From Brevibacterium sp. S111 (GTDB lineage: Bacteria; Actinomycetota; Actinomycetes; Actinomycetales; Brevibacteriaceae): a stretch of DNA of 64,000 nucleotides. The first letter of the stretch is position 1. Every line of letters begins with the position of its first letter. Positions 26,431-34,329 of the stretch are shown here, piece by piece. The DNA is taken from NCBI RefSeq assembly GCF_004745075.1, contig NZ_RHFH01000011.1, forward strand, positions 1 to 64,000, given 5' to 3'. A program made the position numbers and the translations under genes. The notes beneath the pieces were generated by a model. The model saw nothing but the letters and a program-made list of their open reading frames with translations, ran no database searches and was not told the origin of the DNA.

Positions 26431-27858
26431 TTGACTGATGCAACGACGGCTCGCCTGGACGACTGGGCGAAGAAGCAGACCGCCGCCGAAGAACTCATCC
26501 CGCTCGTCGGACGCCTGTACCGCGAGAATGACGTGCTGCTGACACTGTTCGGGCGGTCGCTGCTGAACAAGTCGGTGACCGGCATGATCAAGGCCCACCG
26601 CTACGCCCGCCACTTCCTCGGTGAAGACCTCGATATCCAGGTCACGCACCGGATCGTCAAGGCGCTGTCCGGCCTCAATCTGGCGCCGGCCCGCATCGAT
26701 CTGGGCCGTCTCATCGAGAAGCTCGATGATCCGAATGCCGATGTCGATGCCTTCCTCGCGGCCGAACTGGCCGAAGTCGTCGATTCCCGGGCCGATCAGG
26801 GCGAAGTCCGCGACGTCGTCCTCTACGGTTTCGGCCGCATTGGTCGCCTGCTCGCCCGCATCCTCATCGACCGCGCCGGCGGCACCGGAATGCGTCTGCG
26901 CGCCATCGTCGTGCGCAAGGGCGGTGAGAACGACATCGTCAAGCGTGCGTCGCTGCTGCGCCGCGACTCGGTGCACGGGTCCTTCGACGGCAGCATCGTC
27001 GTCGACGAAGAGGCCAAAACCATCCAGGCCAACGGCACCCTCATCCAGGTCATCTACTCCGATGATCCCTCGCAGGTCGACTACACCGCTTACGGAATCA
27101 ACGACGCGATCATCGTCGACAACACCGGCAAGTGGCGCGACGACGAGGGCCTGTCCAAGCACCTCGCCAGCCCCGGAGCCTCCAAGGTCCTGCTCACCGC
27201 ACCGGGCAAGGGAGATGTCAAGAACATCGTCTTCGGTGTCAACGACGACGCGATCGCCGACTCGGACACCATCGTCTCGGCAGCTTCGTGCACGACGAAC
27301 GCGATCACCCCTGTGCTCAAGGCGATCAATGACAAGTTCGGTGTCCGCAACGGACACGTCGAGACGGTCCACTCGTTCACCAACGACCAGAACCTCATCG
27401 ACAACTTCCACAAGGGTTCGCGTCGCGGACGTGCCGCCGGGCTCAACATGGTGCTCACCGAGACCGGTGCTGCCAAGGCCGTGGCCAAGGCACTGCCGGA
27501 GCTCGCCGGGAAGCTCTCGGGCAACGCGATCCGGGTTCCCACCCCGAACGTGTCGATGGCGATCCTCAACCTCAACCTCGAGAAGGCCACGAGCGTCGAC
27601 GAACTCAACACGTTCCTCCGTGAGGTGTCGATGCACTCGCCGCTGCGCAACCAGGTCGACTACGTCACCTCCCCCGAGCTCGTCTCCACCGACCTCGTCG
27701 GCTCCAAACGAGCCGGTGTCGTCGACGGACTGGCCACGATCGTCGACGAGGACCGCGTCGTCGTCTACGTCTGGTACGACAATGAGTTCGGCTACTCGTG
27801 CCAGGTCGTGCGCTGCGTGGCCAAGATGGCCGACGTCGACGTTCCGGCATATCCCTGA
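26431..27858 (+). CDS. gapB: Glyceraldehyde-3-phosphate dehydrogenase, long (GapB-like) form
   Basis: This 475-residue protein is about 140 residues longer than a classical GAPDH. The extra N-terminal part (1-127) is helical and charged, with no known domain. The NAD(P)-binding motif YGFGRIGRLLAR starts at residue 132 and the catalytic Cys287 lies in SAASCTTNAITP. Further motifs are HSFTNDQNLIDNFHKGSRRG, VPTPNVSMAILNL and WYDNEFGYSCQVV. Corynebacterium GapB is of this long type and has a gluconeogenic role; the same role here is an inference. The start is TTG with GAGGAG about 10 nt upstream. No other glycolytic gene is adjacent, which also argues against the main glycolytic enzyme. Confidence 0.9.
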   Translation: MTDATTARLDDWAKKQTAAEELIPLVGRLYRENDVLLTLFGRSLLNKSVTGMIKAHRYARHFLGEDLDIQVTHRIVKALSGLNLAPARIDLGRLIEKLDDPNADVDAFLAAELAEVVDSRADQGEVRDVVLYGFGRIGRLLARILIDRAGGTGMRLRAIVVRKGGENDIVKRASLLRRDSVHGSFDGSIVVDEEAKTIQANGTLIQVIYSDDPSQVDYTAYGINDAIIVDNTGKWRDDEGLSKHLASPGASKVLLTAPGKGDVKNIVFGVNDDAIADSDTIVSAASCTTNAITPVLKAINDKFGVRNGHVETVHSFTNDQNLIDNFHKGSRRGRAAGLNMVLTETGAAKAVAKALPELAGKLSGNAIRVPTPNVSMAILNLNLEKATSVDELNTFLREVSMHSPLRNQVDYVTSPELVSTDLVGSKRAGVVDGLATIVDEDRVVVYVWYDNEFGYSCQVVRCVAKMADVDVPAYP

Positions 27859-27914
27859 CATCGCCGAGGCGGCCCACCGAATCCTGAGATGATTCCTTGG
27901 TGAGATGCTGAGAC

Positions 27915-27946
27915 AGGCGCTCGGAGTCTTCGGACTCCGGGCGCCT
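27915..27946 (+). terminator. UUCG-loop terminator of the long GAPDH gene
   Basis: A stem of 13 bp with one G-T pair (27916-27928 with 27933-27945) plus an outer A-T pair closes a stable TTCG tetraloop. TTCGTCATT follows. Confidence 0.75.
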
Positions 27947-27967
27947 TCGTCATTCCCACCGGCGCTG

Positions 27968-28118
27968 CAACCCCTCGCCAGCGTCACAACCTCTCAGCGG
28001 CATCACAACCCCTCGCCAGGGTCACAACCGCCCACCAGCGTCACGGCCCCTCGCCAGCATCACAACCGTCCACCAGCGTCACAACCCCCTGCCAGCGAGA
28101 CAACCTCTCGTCGACGAC
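27968..28118. repeat. 19-bp tandem repeat array
   Basis: Seven full units of 19 bp and one partial unit (from 28101) lie head to tail. The approximate consensus is CAACCCCTCGCCAGCGTCA. The first three bases and the CA at the end are most constant, and odd and even units differ in the middle (CCCTCGCC against GCCCACC). The array sits between the terminator of gapB and a second hairpin, in noncoding DNA between convergent genes. A spurious open frame crosses it, but 19 is not a multiple of three, so the units are not read in a constant frame. Confidence 0.88.
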
Positions 28119-28147
28119 AATGCCTCCCGCAGGACCGGGAGGCATTG
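28118..28147. terminator. Terminator of the 28.2-kb membrane protein operon
   Basis: A perfect 11-bp stem (28118-28128 with 28137-28147) has an 8-nt loop. It lies 20 bp past the stop codon of the minus-strand operon and abuts the tandem repeat. Confidence 0.7.
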
Positions 28148-28167
28148 CAGCCAGCGGGAGGAATTGC

Positions 28168-28755
28168 TCACTGCGCGTCGTCGGACTCCATGGCTTCGTG
28201 CAGCCAGATCGGGGTGAAGTCAGCGAATCGAGCCGAGAGCTCCTCGTCGCTGTCGAGGATGACGGCCAGCCGGTCATCGGCGCCGCCGAGCTCGCTCGCC
28301 CAGATGGGCCCCAGACCGGCGAGCAGCAGACACGCGATGACGACGGCACCGGCCAGCACCGGTGTCTGTGCCCACAGCAGCGCTGCGAACACGATCCCGA
28401 TCACGACGAAGCCGATGGCCACGGCCATTCCCGCGTTGCGCGTGCGCGGCGCACGGGCTCTGGCCGGACGGCTCGCCGCGACCGAGTCGAGGATGTCTCG
28501 ATTGATCCGCGTCCAGGCGATGATCGCGCCCAAGGCACAGACGATGCCGATCATGATGAGACTGAACGCGGAGAACAGGAGCACGGCGTCGATGTGTTCG
28601 CCTTGGGCCTGCAGTGCCGCGCCGAGTCCGGCGACGAGCATCGCCGCGGCCAGGACCAGCATGCTCAGCAGACGGGCGCGACGCACGGCGATGAGTTCGG
28701 CGAGCACACGGGCCAGGAAGGCGCGCTGGGCGGCGGGGTCGTCCGCCTGGTTCAA
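28168..28755 (-). CDS. Uncharacterised four-helix membrane protein
   Basis: This is a 195-residue protein with four predicted transmembrane helices in two pairs (about residues 30-50, 58-84, 107-128 and 132-152). A basic loop (ASRPARARAPRTRN) separates the pairs, and an acidic soluble tail ends WLHEAMESDDAQ. No family is recognised. Its ATG overlaps the stop codon of the preceding dehydrogenase gene by four bases, so it is the last member of the TetR-exporter operon. That position suggests, but does not prove, a role with the exporter. Confidence 0.7.
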   Translation of the reverse strand: MNQADDPAAQRAFLARVLAELIAVRRARLLSMLVLAAAMLVAGLGAALQAQGEHIDAVLLFSAFSLIMIGIVCALGAIIAWTRINRDILDSVAASRPARARAPRTRNAGMAVAIGFVVIGIVFAALLWAQTPVLAGAVVIACLLLAGLGPIWASELGGADDRLAVILDSDEELSARFADFTPIWLHEAMESDDAQ

Positions 28756-29717
28756 CGCACGTACCCGAGTTTCTTGTCCACCGTGTGAGGGAACTCCTCA
28801 CCGGCGAGATACTGTTCGAACAGGCGATGGAACTGCTGAGCCAGACGCTTCCTCCACCCGTCGGTGTCACCGCTCATGTGCGGGGTAATGATGACATCGT
28901 CGAGCGTCCACAGCGGATGTCCGGCAGGCAGCGGCTCCTCGTCGAAGACATCGAGTCCTGCTCCGGCGATCTGGCCGGTGCGCAGGGCGTCGACGAGGGC
29001 ATCGGTGTCGACAGTATCGCCCCGGCCGACGTTGATGAACACGGCGGAGTCATCCATGGCGGCGAACACCTCGGCGCCGATGAGTCGTTCGGTCTTCTCC
29101 GTCAGGGGTGCGATATCGATGACCCAGTCGTATCCGGCGACATGTTCGGCCAGGGTCGCAGAGTCGATGACCTCACCGAAGTCGACATCGCCGCTGCGAG
29201 CACGGGATCCGGCGCCGGTGACCTCGATATCGACGGCCGTGAGCAGCTGGGCGATTCCCCGGCCGATCGATCCGGTGCCCACGATCATCGCCTTGGTCCC
29301 GGCGATGTCGCGGGTCGATCGGCGGTTCCATGTCTTCTGTGCCTGGTCGGCCAGTGATCCGATCGAGTTCTTCGCCTGCATGAGGATGAAGCTGAGGACG
29401 AACTCGGCGATCGGACGGTCGAAGATCCCCCGCGCATTCGTCACCGTCACCGGTGCCTCGACGAGTTCGTCGAAGAGGAGGGAATCGACTCCGGCCGCCG
29501 CGGCATGGACCCACCGGAGCCGGTCGGCGCTGCCGTAGGCATCCTTGAGTGCTGTGGAGAAGAAGTCCCACATCAGCAGCACATCGGTGCCCGGCAGCGC
29601 CTGGCTCAGCGTGTCCGCCTCGGCGATGCGCAGTTCGATTCCCTCGCGGTCACCCAGCTCAGTGAGCAGGTCGGGAATCTCTGTCCCGGGTGAGTTGAGT
29701 ATCGTCAGTACCGTCAT
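28752..29717 (-). CDS. D-isomer-specific 2-hydroxyacid dehydrogenase family protein
   Basis: This 321-residue NAD(P)-dependent oxidoreductase resembles hydroxypyruvate/phosphoglycerate dehydrogenases. The dinucleotide motif is IVGTGSIGRGIAQLL near residue 145. The catalytic Arg is in VFINVGRGDTVDTDAL, the Glu in LDVFDEEPLPAGHPLW and the His in VIITPHMSGDT. HAAAAGVDSLLFDELV is also typical. I start it at ATG 29717, which follows a strong GGAGGAGACGAGGA site. That start lies inside the exporter gene's 3' end, giving an unusual 59-nt overlap in a different frame. The substrate is unknown. Confidence 0.88.
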   Translation of the reverse strand: MTVLTILNSPGTEIPDLLTELGDREGIELRIAEADTLSQALPGTDVLLMWDFFSTALKDAYGSADRLRWVHAAAAGVDSLLFDELVEAPVTVTNARGIFDRPIAEFVLSFILMQAKNSIGSLADQAQKTWNRRSTRDIAGTKAMIVGTGSIGRGIAQLLTAVDIEVTGAGSRARSGDVDFGEVIDSATLAEHVAGYDWVIDIAPLTEKTERLIGAEVFAAMDDSAVFINVGRGDTVDTDALVDALRTGQIAGAGLDVFDEEPLPAGHPLWTLDDVIITPHMSGDTDGWRKRLAQQFHRLFEQYLAGEEFPHTVDKKLGYVR

Positions 29718-31506
29718 TCCTCGTCTCCTCCAGCAGTGGGCTTTCTGCCAGACTAACCGATGAGACCGCACCGGGGGCCGAATCGGCTGAGGGGGCCGAT
29801 TCTGCGATGTCGAGGCTCTGCCTCTTCGTCGGTTCGTTCGACAGCGTCTGCGCCAACGGGGTGTTGGGCAGGAAGCAGAGGAAGACGAAGCCGAGCACGG
29901 CCAGCGGAGCCACCCACAGGAACAGCGGCACGAGAGCGTCATTGTAGGAGTTGATGATCAGCGAGTGCAGCGGATCCGGCAGGTCGGCGACGATGCCCGG
30001 AGTCAGTCCCTTAGAGGAGACCTTCGGCAGCGGCGTGTGCGGAGCGGACTTCGCGATGTCGGTGATTCCGGACTTGATGTTGTCCATGAGCCGTTGGGTG
30101 AACACCGAACCGATGAACGCCATGCCCAGGGTCGCTCCGACTTGGCGGAAGTAGTTGTTCGATGCCGTCGCGGTGCCGACCATGGACACAGGGAAGGCGT
30201 TCTGGACGACGAGGACGAGGGTCTGCATGCTCAGTCCCAGGCCCAGGCCGAGCAGGGCCAGGCAACCGATGGTCTCCCAAGCCGAGCTCTCGGCCTTCAG
30301 CTGCGAGAGCAGCACGAGCGAGGCGGCCATGATGAGGATGCCGGTCAGCGGGTACTTCTTGTACTTGCCGGTGCGGGAGACGATGAACCCGACGAGCGTT
30401 GAGGACACGAGCATCGTGCCCATCATCGGCACCATCATGAGGCCGGCGACCGTGGCGTCGATGCCGTGGACCATCTGCAGGTAGGTCGGCATGTAGGAGA
30501 GCACACCGAACATGCCGATGCCGACGAAGAGGCCGGCGATCGTGCACAGGATGAAGTCGCGGTTGGCGAACAGGCTCATCGGGATGACGGGTTCGCTGAC
30601 CCTGAACTCGACGAAGACGAAGGCCACGGCGGCGATGGCACCGCCGATGATGAGGCCGTTGATCTGCCAGGAGCCCCATGCGTAGTCGTGCCCGCCCCAT
30701 GCGGAGACGAGGACGATGCAGGAGGTGACGATCGAGATCAGGGCCATGCCGATGACGTCGATCTTCGGCCGCGGGCCGGTTCCCTTGGCGCGCTTGGGCA
30801 CCTTGAGGAAGATCGCGGCGGCGATGAGTGCGATGATGCCCAGCGGGAAGTTGATGGCGAAGGCCCAGCGCCAGCCCGGGCCCTCGGTCAGCCATCCGCC
30901 GATGAGCGGTCCGGCCACCGAGGACACGGCGAAGGCGGAGCCCATGATGCCCATGTACTTGCCGCGTTCGCGGGCAGGGACGACGGAGGCGATGATCGAC
31001 TGCGAGAGGATCATCATTCCGCCGCCGCCGATGCCCTGGAGGACGCGACCGAAGATCAGGGTCGACATCTCGTTCGCGATGAGGGCGAAGACCGAACCGA
31101 GCAGGAAGCAGCAGATTGCGAACATGAACAGCGGTTTGCGCCCGAACAGGTCGCCGACCTTGCCGTAGACGGGCATCATGATCGTCGATGCCAGCATGAA
31201 TGCGGTGGAGACCCACAGCATCTGGTCGACGCCGTCGAGTTCGCCGACGATCGTCGGCAGGGCGGTGGCGAGGACCGTCTGGTTGAGCGAGAACATGAAC
31301 ATTGCGATCATCAGGCCCACGAAGAGCAGGATGATCGCCGAGGTGGCCATCGGCGGCGTGTCATCGCCGTTTGTCGCCGGTGCGGTTGTTCTCTGCGGTG
31401 TCGCTGTCATCGTCTCAGATTCGATATCGTGGTTGCTTCTCATCACGGCTTTCGTTGGATTCGTCGTCTCATTCGTCATTCGCGGCCCGTTCGTCCTGTC
31501 ACTCAC
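29659..31506 (-). CDS. DHA2-type MFS drug/proton antiporter
   Basis: This membrane transporter, up to 615 residues, is of the 14-helix DHA2 family (EmrB/QacA type). The signature regions are LNQTVLATALPTIVGELDGV in helix 1, YGKVGDLFGRKPLF in the 2-3 loop, GRVLQGIGGGGMMILSQ in helix 4 and GPLIGGWLTEGPGWRWAFAI in helix 5. About 75 residues after the last helix form a low-complexity Ser/Ala/Glu-rich tail. The start is uncertain: GTG at 31506 and ATGs at 31479, 31443 and 31410 are all in frame, with the first transmembrane helix after all of them. It lies directly behind a TetR gene, the usual setting of an inducible efflux pump. Confidence 0.9.
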   Translation of the reverse strand: MSDRTNGPRMTNETTNPTKAVMRSNHDIESETMTATPQRTTAPATNGDDTPPMATSAIILLFVGLMIAMFMFSLNQTVLATALPTIVGELDGVDQMLWVSTAFMLASTIMMPVYGKVGDLFGRKPLFMFAICCFLLGSVFALIANEMSTLIFGRVLQGIGGGGMMILSQSIIASVVPARERGKYMGIMGSAFAVSSVAGPLIGGWLTEGPGWRWAFAINFPLGIIALIAAAIFLKVPKRAKGTGPRPKIDVIGMALISIVTSCIVLVSAWGGHDYAWGSWQINGLIIGGAIAAVAFVFVEFRVSEPVIPMSLFANRDFILCTIAGLFVGIGMFGVLSYMPTYLQMVHGIDATVAGLMMVPMMGTMLVSSTLVGFIVSRTGKYKKYPLTGILIMAASLVLLSQLKAESSAWETIGCLALLGLGLGLSMQTLVLVVQNAFPVSMVGTATASNNYFRQVGATLGMAFIGSVFTQRLMDNIKSGITDIAKSAPHTPLPKVSSKGLTPGIVADLPDPLHSLIINSYNDALVPLFLWVAPLAVLGFVFLCFLPNTPLAQTLSNEPTKRQSLDIAESAPSADSAPGAVSSVSLAESPLLEETRNDGTDDTQLTRDRDSRPAH

Positions 31507-31536
31507 TGCGCTCGGTGCCTCGTCTCGGCCGGTCTC

Positions 31537-32181
31537 TCACTGCAGTCGGCCGAGGACCTTGAGGAAGAGGCCGAGGGAGTCTTCGAAGATCGCCTTGGTC
31601 CCGCCTCGCTCGTCGACCGCCTCGGGCGTCTTCTTGATCGTGTGTCCGGCATGGCTGAGCGGCACGCGGCAGAGTTGGGTGAGCATGCGCGCGCTGCGCC
31701 ACGCCGAGTCCTCGGTGGAGAATTCCTGCCCGAGGTGGCGCAGCCGAGCCAGGACGTGACCGGCGACGATCTCCTCCAGGGCTTCGGCCCGGTCGAAGCT
31801 TTTGCTCACAAGCTCCGGGTAGAGCGCGAAGAGGCGACGGCGCCTGGCCGGCAGCTCCGGATCGACGTAGCCGATGAGCAGCGCTTCGCGGACGAAGCGC
31901 GCCGTGTCCTCGGCAAGCGTGTCCAGGCCGGCCGGTGAGTGGACGTAGTCATCGGCGAGGGCCTCGTCGACGCCGGCTTCGACTCCGAGGCCGACGATCG
32001 CGTCCTCTTTCGTCTCGAAGTAGTTGAAGAACGTGCGGGTGGACACGCCCGCGTCCGCGGCGATGGTCGCCACGGTCGCACAGGCGAGGCCGTCTTCGAG
32101 GACTCGGGTGATCGCCGCCTCATGGAGGGCGCTGCGGGTCAGCCGAGCCTTCTTCGAGCGCAGGGATTCTTCAATGGGCAT
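31537..32181 (-). CDS. TetR-family transcriptional regulator
   Basis: This 214-residue protein has a classic N-terminal TetR helix-turn-helix (TVATIAADAGVSTRTFFNYF, about residues 36-55) and a helical ligand-binding C-terminal domain. The start is ATG 32181 (MPIEESLRSKKARLTRSA); the longer frame would extend through the operator region. It is the first gene of a likely operon with the MFS exporter, a dehydrogenase and a small membrane protein. Autorepression through the TTTGCA/TGCAAA palindrome just upstream, relieved by an exporter substrate, is the expected control; the ligand is unknown. Confidence 0.9.
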   Translation of the reverse strand: MPIEESLRSKKARLTRSALHEAAITRVLEDGLACATVATIAADAGVSTRTFFNYFETKEDAIVGLGVEAGVDEALADDYVHSPAGLDTLAEDTARFVREALLIGYVDPELPARRRRLFALYPELVSKSFDRAEALEEIVAGHVLARLRHLGQEFSTEDSAWRSARMLTQLCRVPLSHAGHTIKKTPEAVDERGGTKAIFEDSLGLFLKVLGRLQ

Positions 32182-32189
32182 GAGTACAT

Positions 32190-32206
32190 TTTGCACCCCA
32201 TGCAAA
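32190..32206 (-). promoter_or_regulatory. Candidate TetR operator
   Basis: TTTGCACCCCATGCAAA is a perfect 6-5-6 palindrome 8 bp before the regulator's start codon. Further TGCA cores at about 32218, 32225, 32234 and 32250 lie in the same A+T-rich stretch, which also should hold the operon promoter. Confidence 0.5.
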
Positions 32207-32289
32207 CTTTCATCAAATGCAAATATGCAATTGTGCACTATTTCACTGTGTGCAGAATTTCACGGGGATGAGGCTCCCACCGCGGGTGC

Positions 32290-34326
32290 TCACATGAGCA
32301 GTTTGAGTCGGGCCCGATGCTGTTCGAGGGTCTGCAGCTGACCGAGCAGCGCCGCCTGCCCCGCCCCGTCGCTGGTGTCCTGTCGCTGCAGACGTGAGTG
32401 CAGCTCCTTGGCAATGCGTTCGAGGTCGTAGTCGAACAGGCGTGCGACGATGCCACGGGCGAACGGCTCGATGCCGGTGCCTTCGATGATCGGCAGCGGA
32501 GTCACGATCAGCTGTGCGATATAGGGTTTGAGATCCTCGGCGCTGGCTTCGAGGACGCGTTCGGCCCATTTCGATTGGACGGGTCCCGCCGACCCCAGTC
32601 CCCCGGCCGCCTTGATCGCCTCTTGGATCCGCCGGTAGCCGGGGTGTTCGAAGGCCTTGGCCGACAGCGAGTCGAAGAGCTTCGCATTGACGGCTTCCGG
32701 GTGCTGCAGGGCGACCATGAGCACGCCCTTCTCCGTCTTCAGACGTGCGGGGCTGATCGGGGCCGAGAGGTTCGAGACGTCGGGACGTTCTTCGTAGACG
32801 TATTCGATGCCGCGGTCGTCGGTGATCTCCCCCGCCGAGGCGGGACCGGCCCCGCGCGCGTCCCCGCCCGATGCGGGCACCGTCCCGGCTCCCTGTCCCG
32901 GCCCTGATGCCGGTCCCGAGTCAGGTGCGGGCGGTGCCGGTGGCGGACCATTGCGGAAATTCGTCTGCTGTGCCGGTGCCTCGGCGGTCTGGCGGTTCTG
33001 CTTCGGCTGCCGCTGTGCGGTGCGCACCGCGGCCTCCACCTCGTCGATGTCGACGCCGATGCGACCGGCGACGAACCGGTAGTAGTGGGTGAGGCTGTTG
33101 CGGTCGCGGATTCCGGTGAGCACCTCGGCGGCGGCCTTGACCGCGGAGATCCGGCCTTCGACGGTGTCGAGGTCGAAGCGGGCGATCGCTGTGGTGATGA
33201 CGAACTCGAACAGAGGTTTGCACTCGTCGATGAGTTCGCGCAGGGCCGCGTCACCCTTCTGCATGCGCAGATCGCAGGGGTCGAGCCCGTCGGCTTCGAC
33301 GGCGACGAAGGTCTGCGCGGTGAAGAGGTTCTCGAATTCGAAGGCCTTGAGCGCGGCCTTCTGCCCGGCGGCGTCGCCGTCGAAGGTGAAGATGACCTGT
33401 CCGGTCGGATCATCGCCCAAGAGCCGCCGGATGATCTTGACGTGTTCGGTTCCGAAGGCTGTTCCGCAGGTCGCTACGGCCTGGTCGACCCCGGCGAGGT
33501 GAGCGGCCATGACGTCGGTATAGCCTTCGACGACGACGACGCGTTTGGTCTTCGCGATCGACTTCTTCGCCAGGTCGAGGCCGTAGAGGACCTGGTTTTT
33601 GTGATAGAGCGCGGTCTCCGGGGTGTTGAGGTACTTCGGGCCCTTGTCGTCTTCGTAGAGGCGGCGGGCGCCGAAGCCGATCGTCCGGGCGGTCATATCC
33701 TTGATGGGCCAGATGACACGTCCGCGGAACCGGTCGTAGATGCCGCGACCGCCTTCGCTGGCCAGCCCGCCGGCGAGGATCTCCTCCTCGGTGAAGCCGG
33801 CCCGGCCGAGGTGCGAGGTCAGTGCGTCCCAGGATTTCGGGGCGAAGCCGATGCCGAACTCTCGGCTCGATTCGGCGGGAAAGCCGCGCCCGGTGAGGAA
33901 TTCGCGGCCGATCCGGCCCGCCTCGGACTCGAGCGCCTGGGTGAAGAACCGCTGCGCGACTTCGTGCATCTCGAGCAATCGCTGTCGCCGGCTGGCCTGC
34001 TCCCGGTCCGGACCTTTGCCATCCTCGTAGCGCAGATGCATGCCGGCCTTGCCGGCCAGGGTCTCGACGGCTTCGACGAAGCTGAGCTGCTCGACCTTCT
34101 GCAGGAAGGTGAACACGTCGCCGGACTCTCCGCAGCCGAAGCAGTGGTACATGCCGACCTGCGGACGCACGGTGAACGAGGGAGTCTTCTCGTCGTGGAA
34201 GGGGCACAGCCCCTTGAGCGAACCGATGCCCGCGGTCTTGAGGGTGACGAACTCCCCGATCACCTCGTCGATGCGGGTGCGGGTGCGCAGTTCGTCGATG
34301 TCCTCGCGCTTGATGAGTCCGGCCAT
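32290..34326 (-). CDS. dnaG: DNA primase
   Basis: This 678-residue RNA polymerase makes primers for replication. The N-terminal zinc-binding domain has Cys41, His44, Cys62 and Cys65 (CPFHDEKTPSF and YHCFGCGES). The catalytic core has EFGIGFAPKSWDAL, FRGRVIWPI and the TOPRIM motifs VVVEGYTDVMAAH and TFDGDAAGQKAAL. An insertion rich in Pro, Ala and Gly (about residues 455-515) separates the core from the C-terminal helicase-interaction domain (APISPARLKTEKGVLMVALQ). The stop codon of dgt lies only 3 bp upstream of the ATG, so the genes form one operon. Confidence 0.96.
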   Translation of the reverse strand: MAGLIKREDIDELRTRTRIDEVIGEFVTLKTAGIGSLKGLCPFHDEKTPSFTVRPQVGMYHCFGCGESGDVFTFLQKVEQLSFVEAVETLAGKAGMHLRYEDGKGPDREQASRRQRLLEMHEVAQRFFTQALESEAGRIGREFLTGRGFPAESSREFGIGFAPKSWDALTSHLGRAGFTEEEILAGGLASEGGRGIYDRFRGRVIWPIKDMTARTIGFGARRLYEDDKGPKYLNTPETALYHKNQVLYGLDLAKKSIAKTKRVVVVEGYTDVMAAHLAGVDQAVATCGTAFGTEHVKIIRRLLGDDPTGQVIFTFDGDAAGQKAALKAFEFENLFTAQTFVAVEADGLDPCDLRMQKGDAALRELIDECKPLFEFVITTAIARFDLDTVEGRISAVKAAAEVLTGIRDRNSLTHYYRFVAGRIGVDIDEVEAAVRTAQRQPKQNRQTAEAPAQQTNFRNGPPPAPPAPDSGPASGPGQGAGTVPASGGDARGAGPASAGEITDDRGIEYVYEERPDVSNLSAPISPARLKTEKGVLMVALQHPEAVNAKLFDSLSAKAFEHPGYRRIQEAIKAAGGLGSAGPVQSKWAERVLEASAEDLKPYIAQLIVTPLPIIEGTGIEPFARGIVARLFDYDLERIAKELHSRLQRQDTSDGAGQAALLGQLQTLEQHRARLKLLM

Positions 34327-34329
34327 GGT

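Noticed and set aside
27968-28118. Possible CRISPR array
   Set aside because: Units are directly adjacent with no spacers, and no cas gene is present.
27905-28888. A 327-codon frame covering the tandem repeats
   Set aside because: It crosses a terminator and the 19-bp array, then runs antisense to the membrane protein and dehydrogenase genes. It is Ser/Arg/Ala-rich noise.
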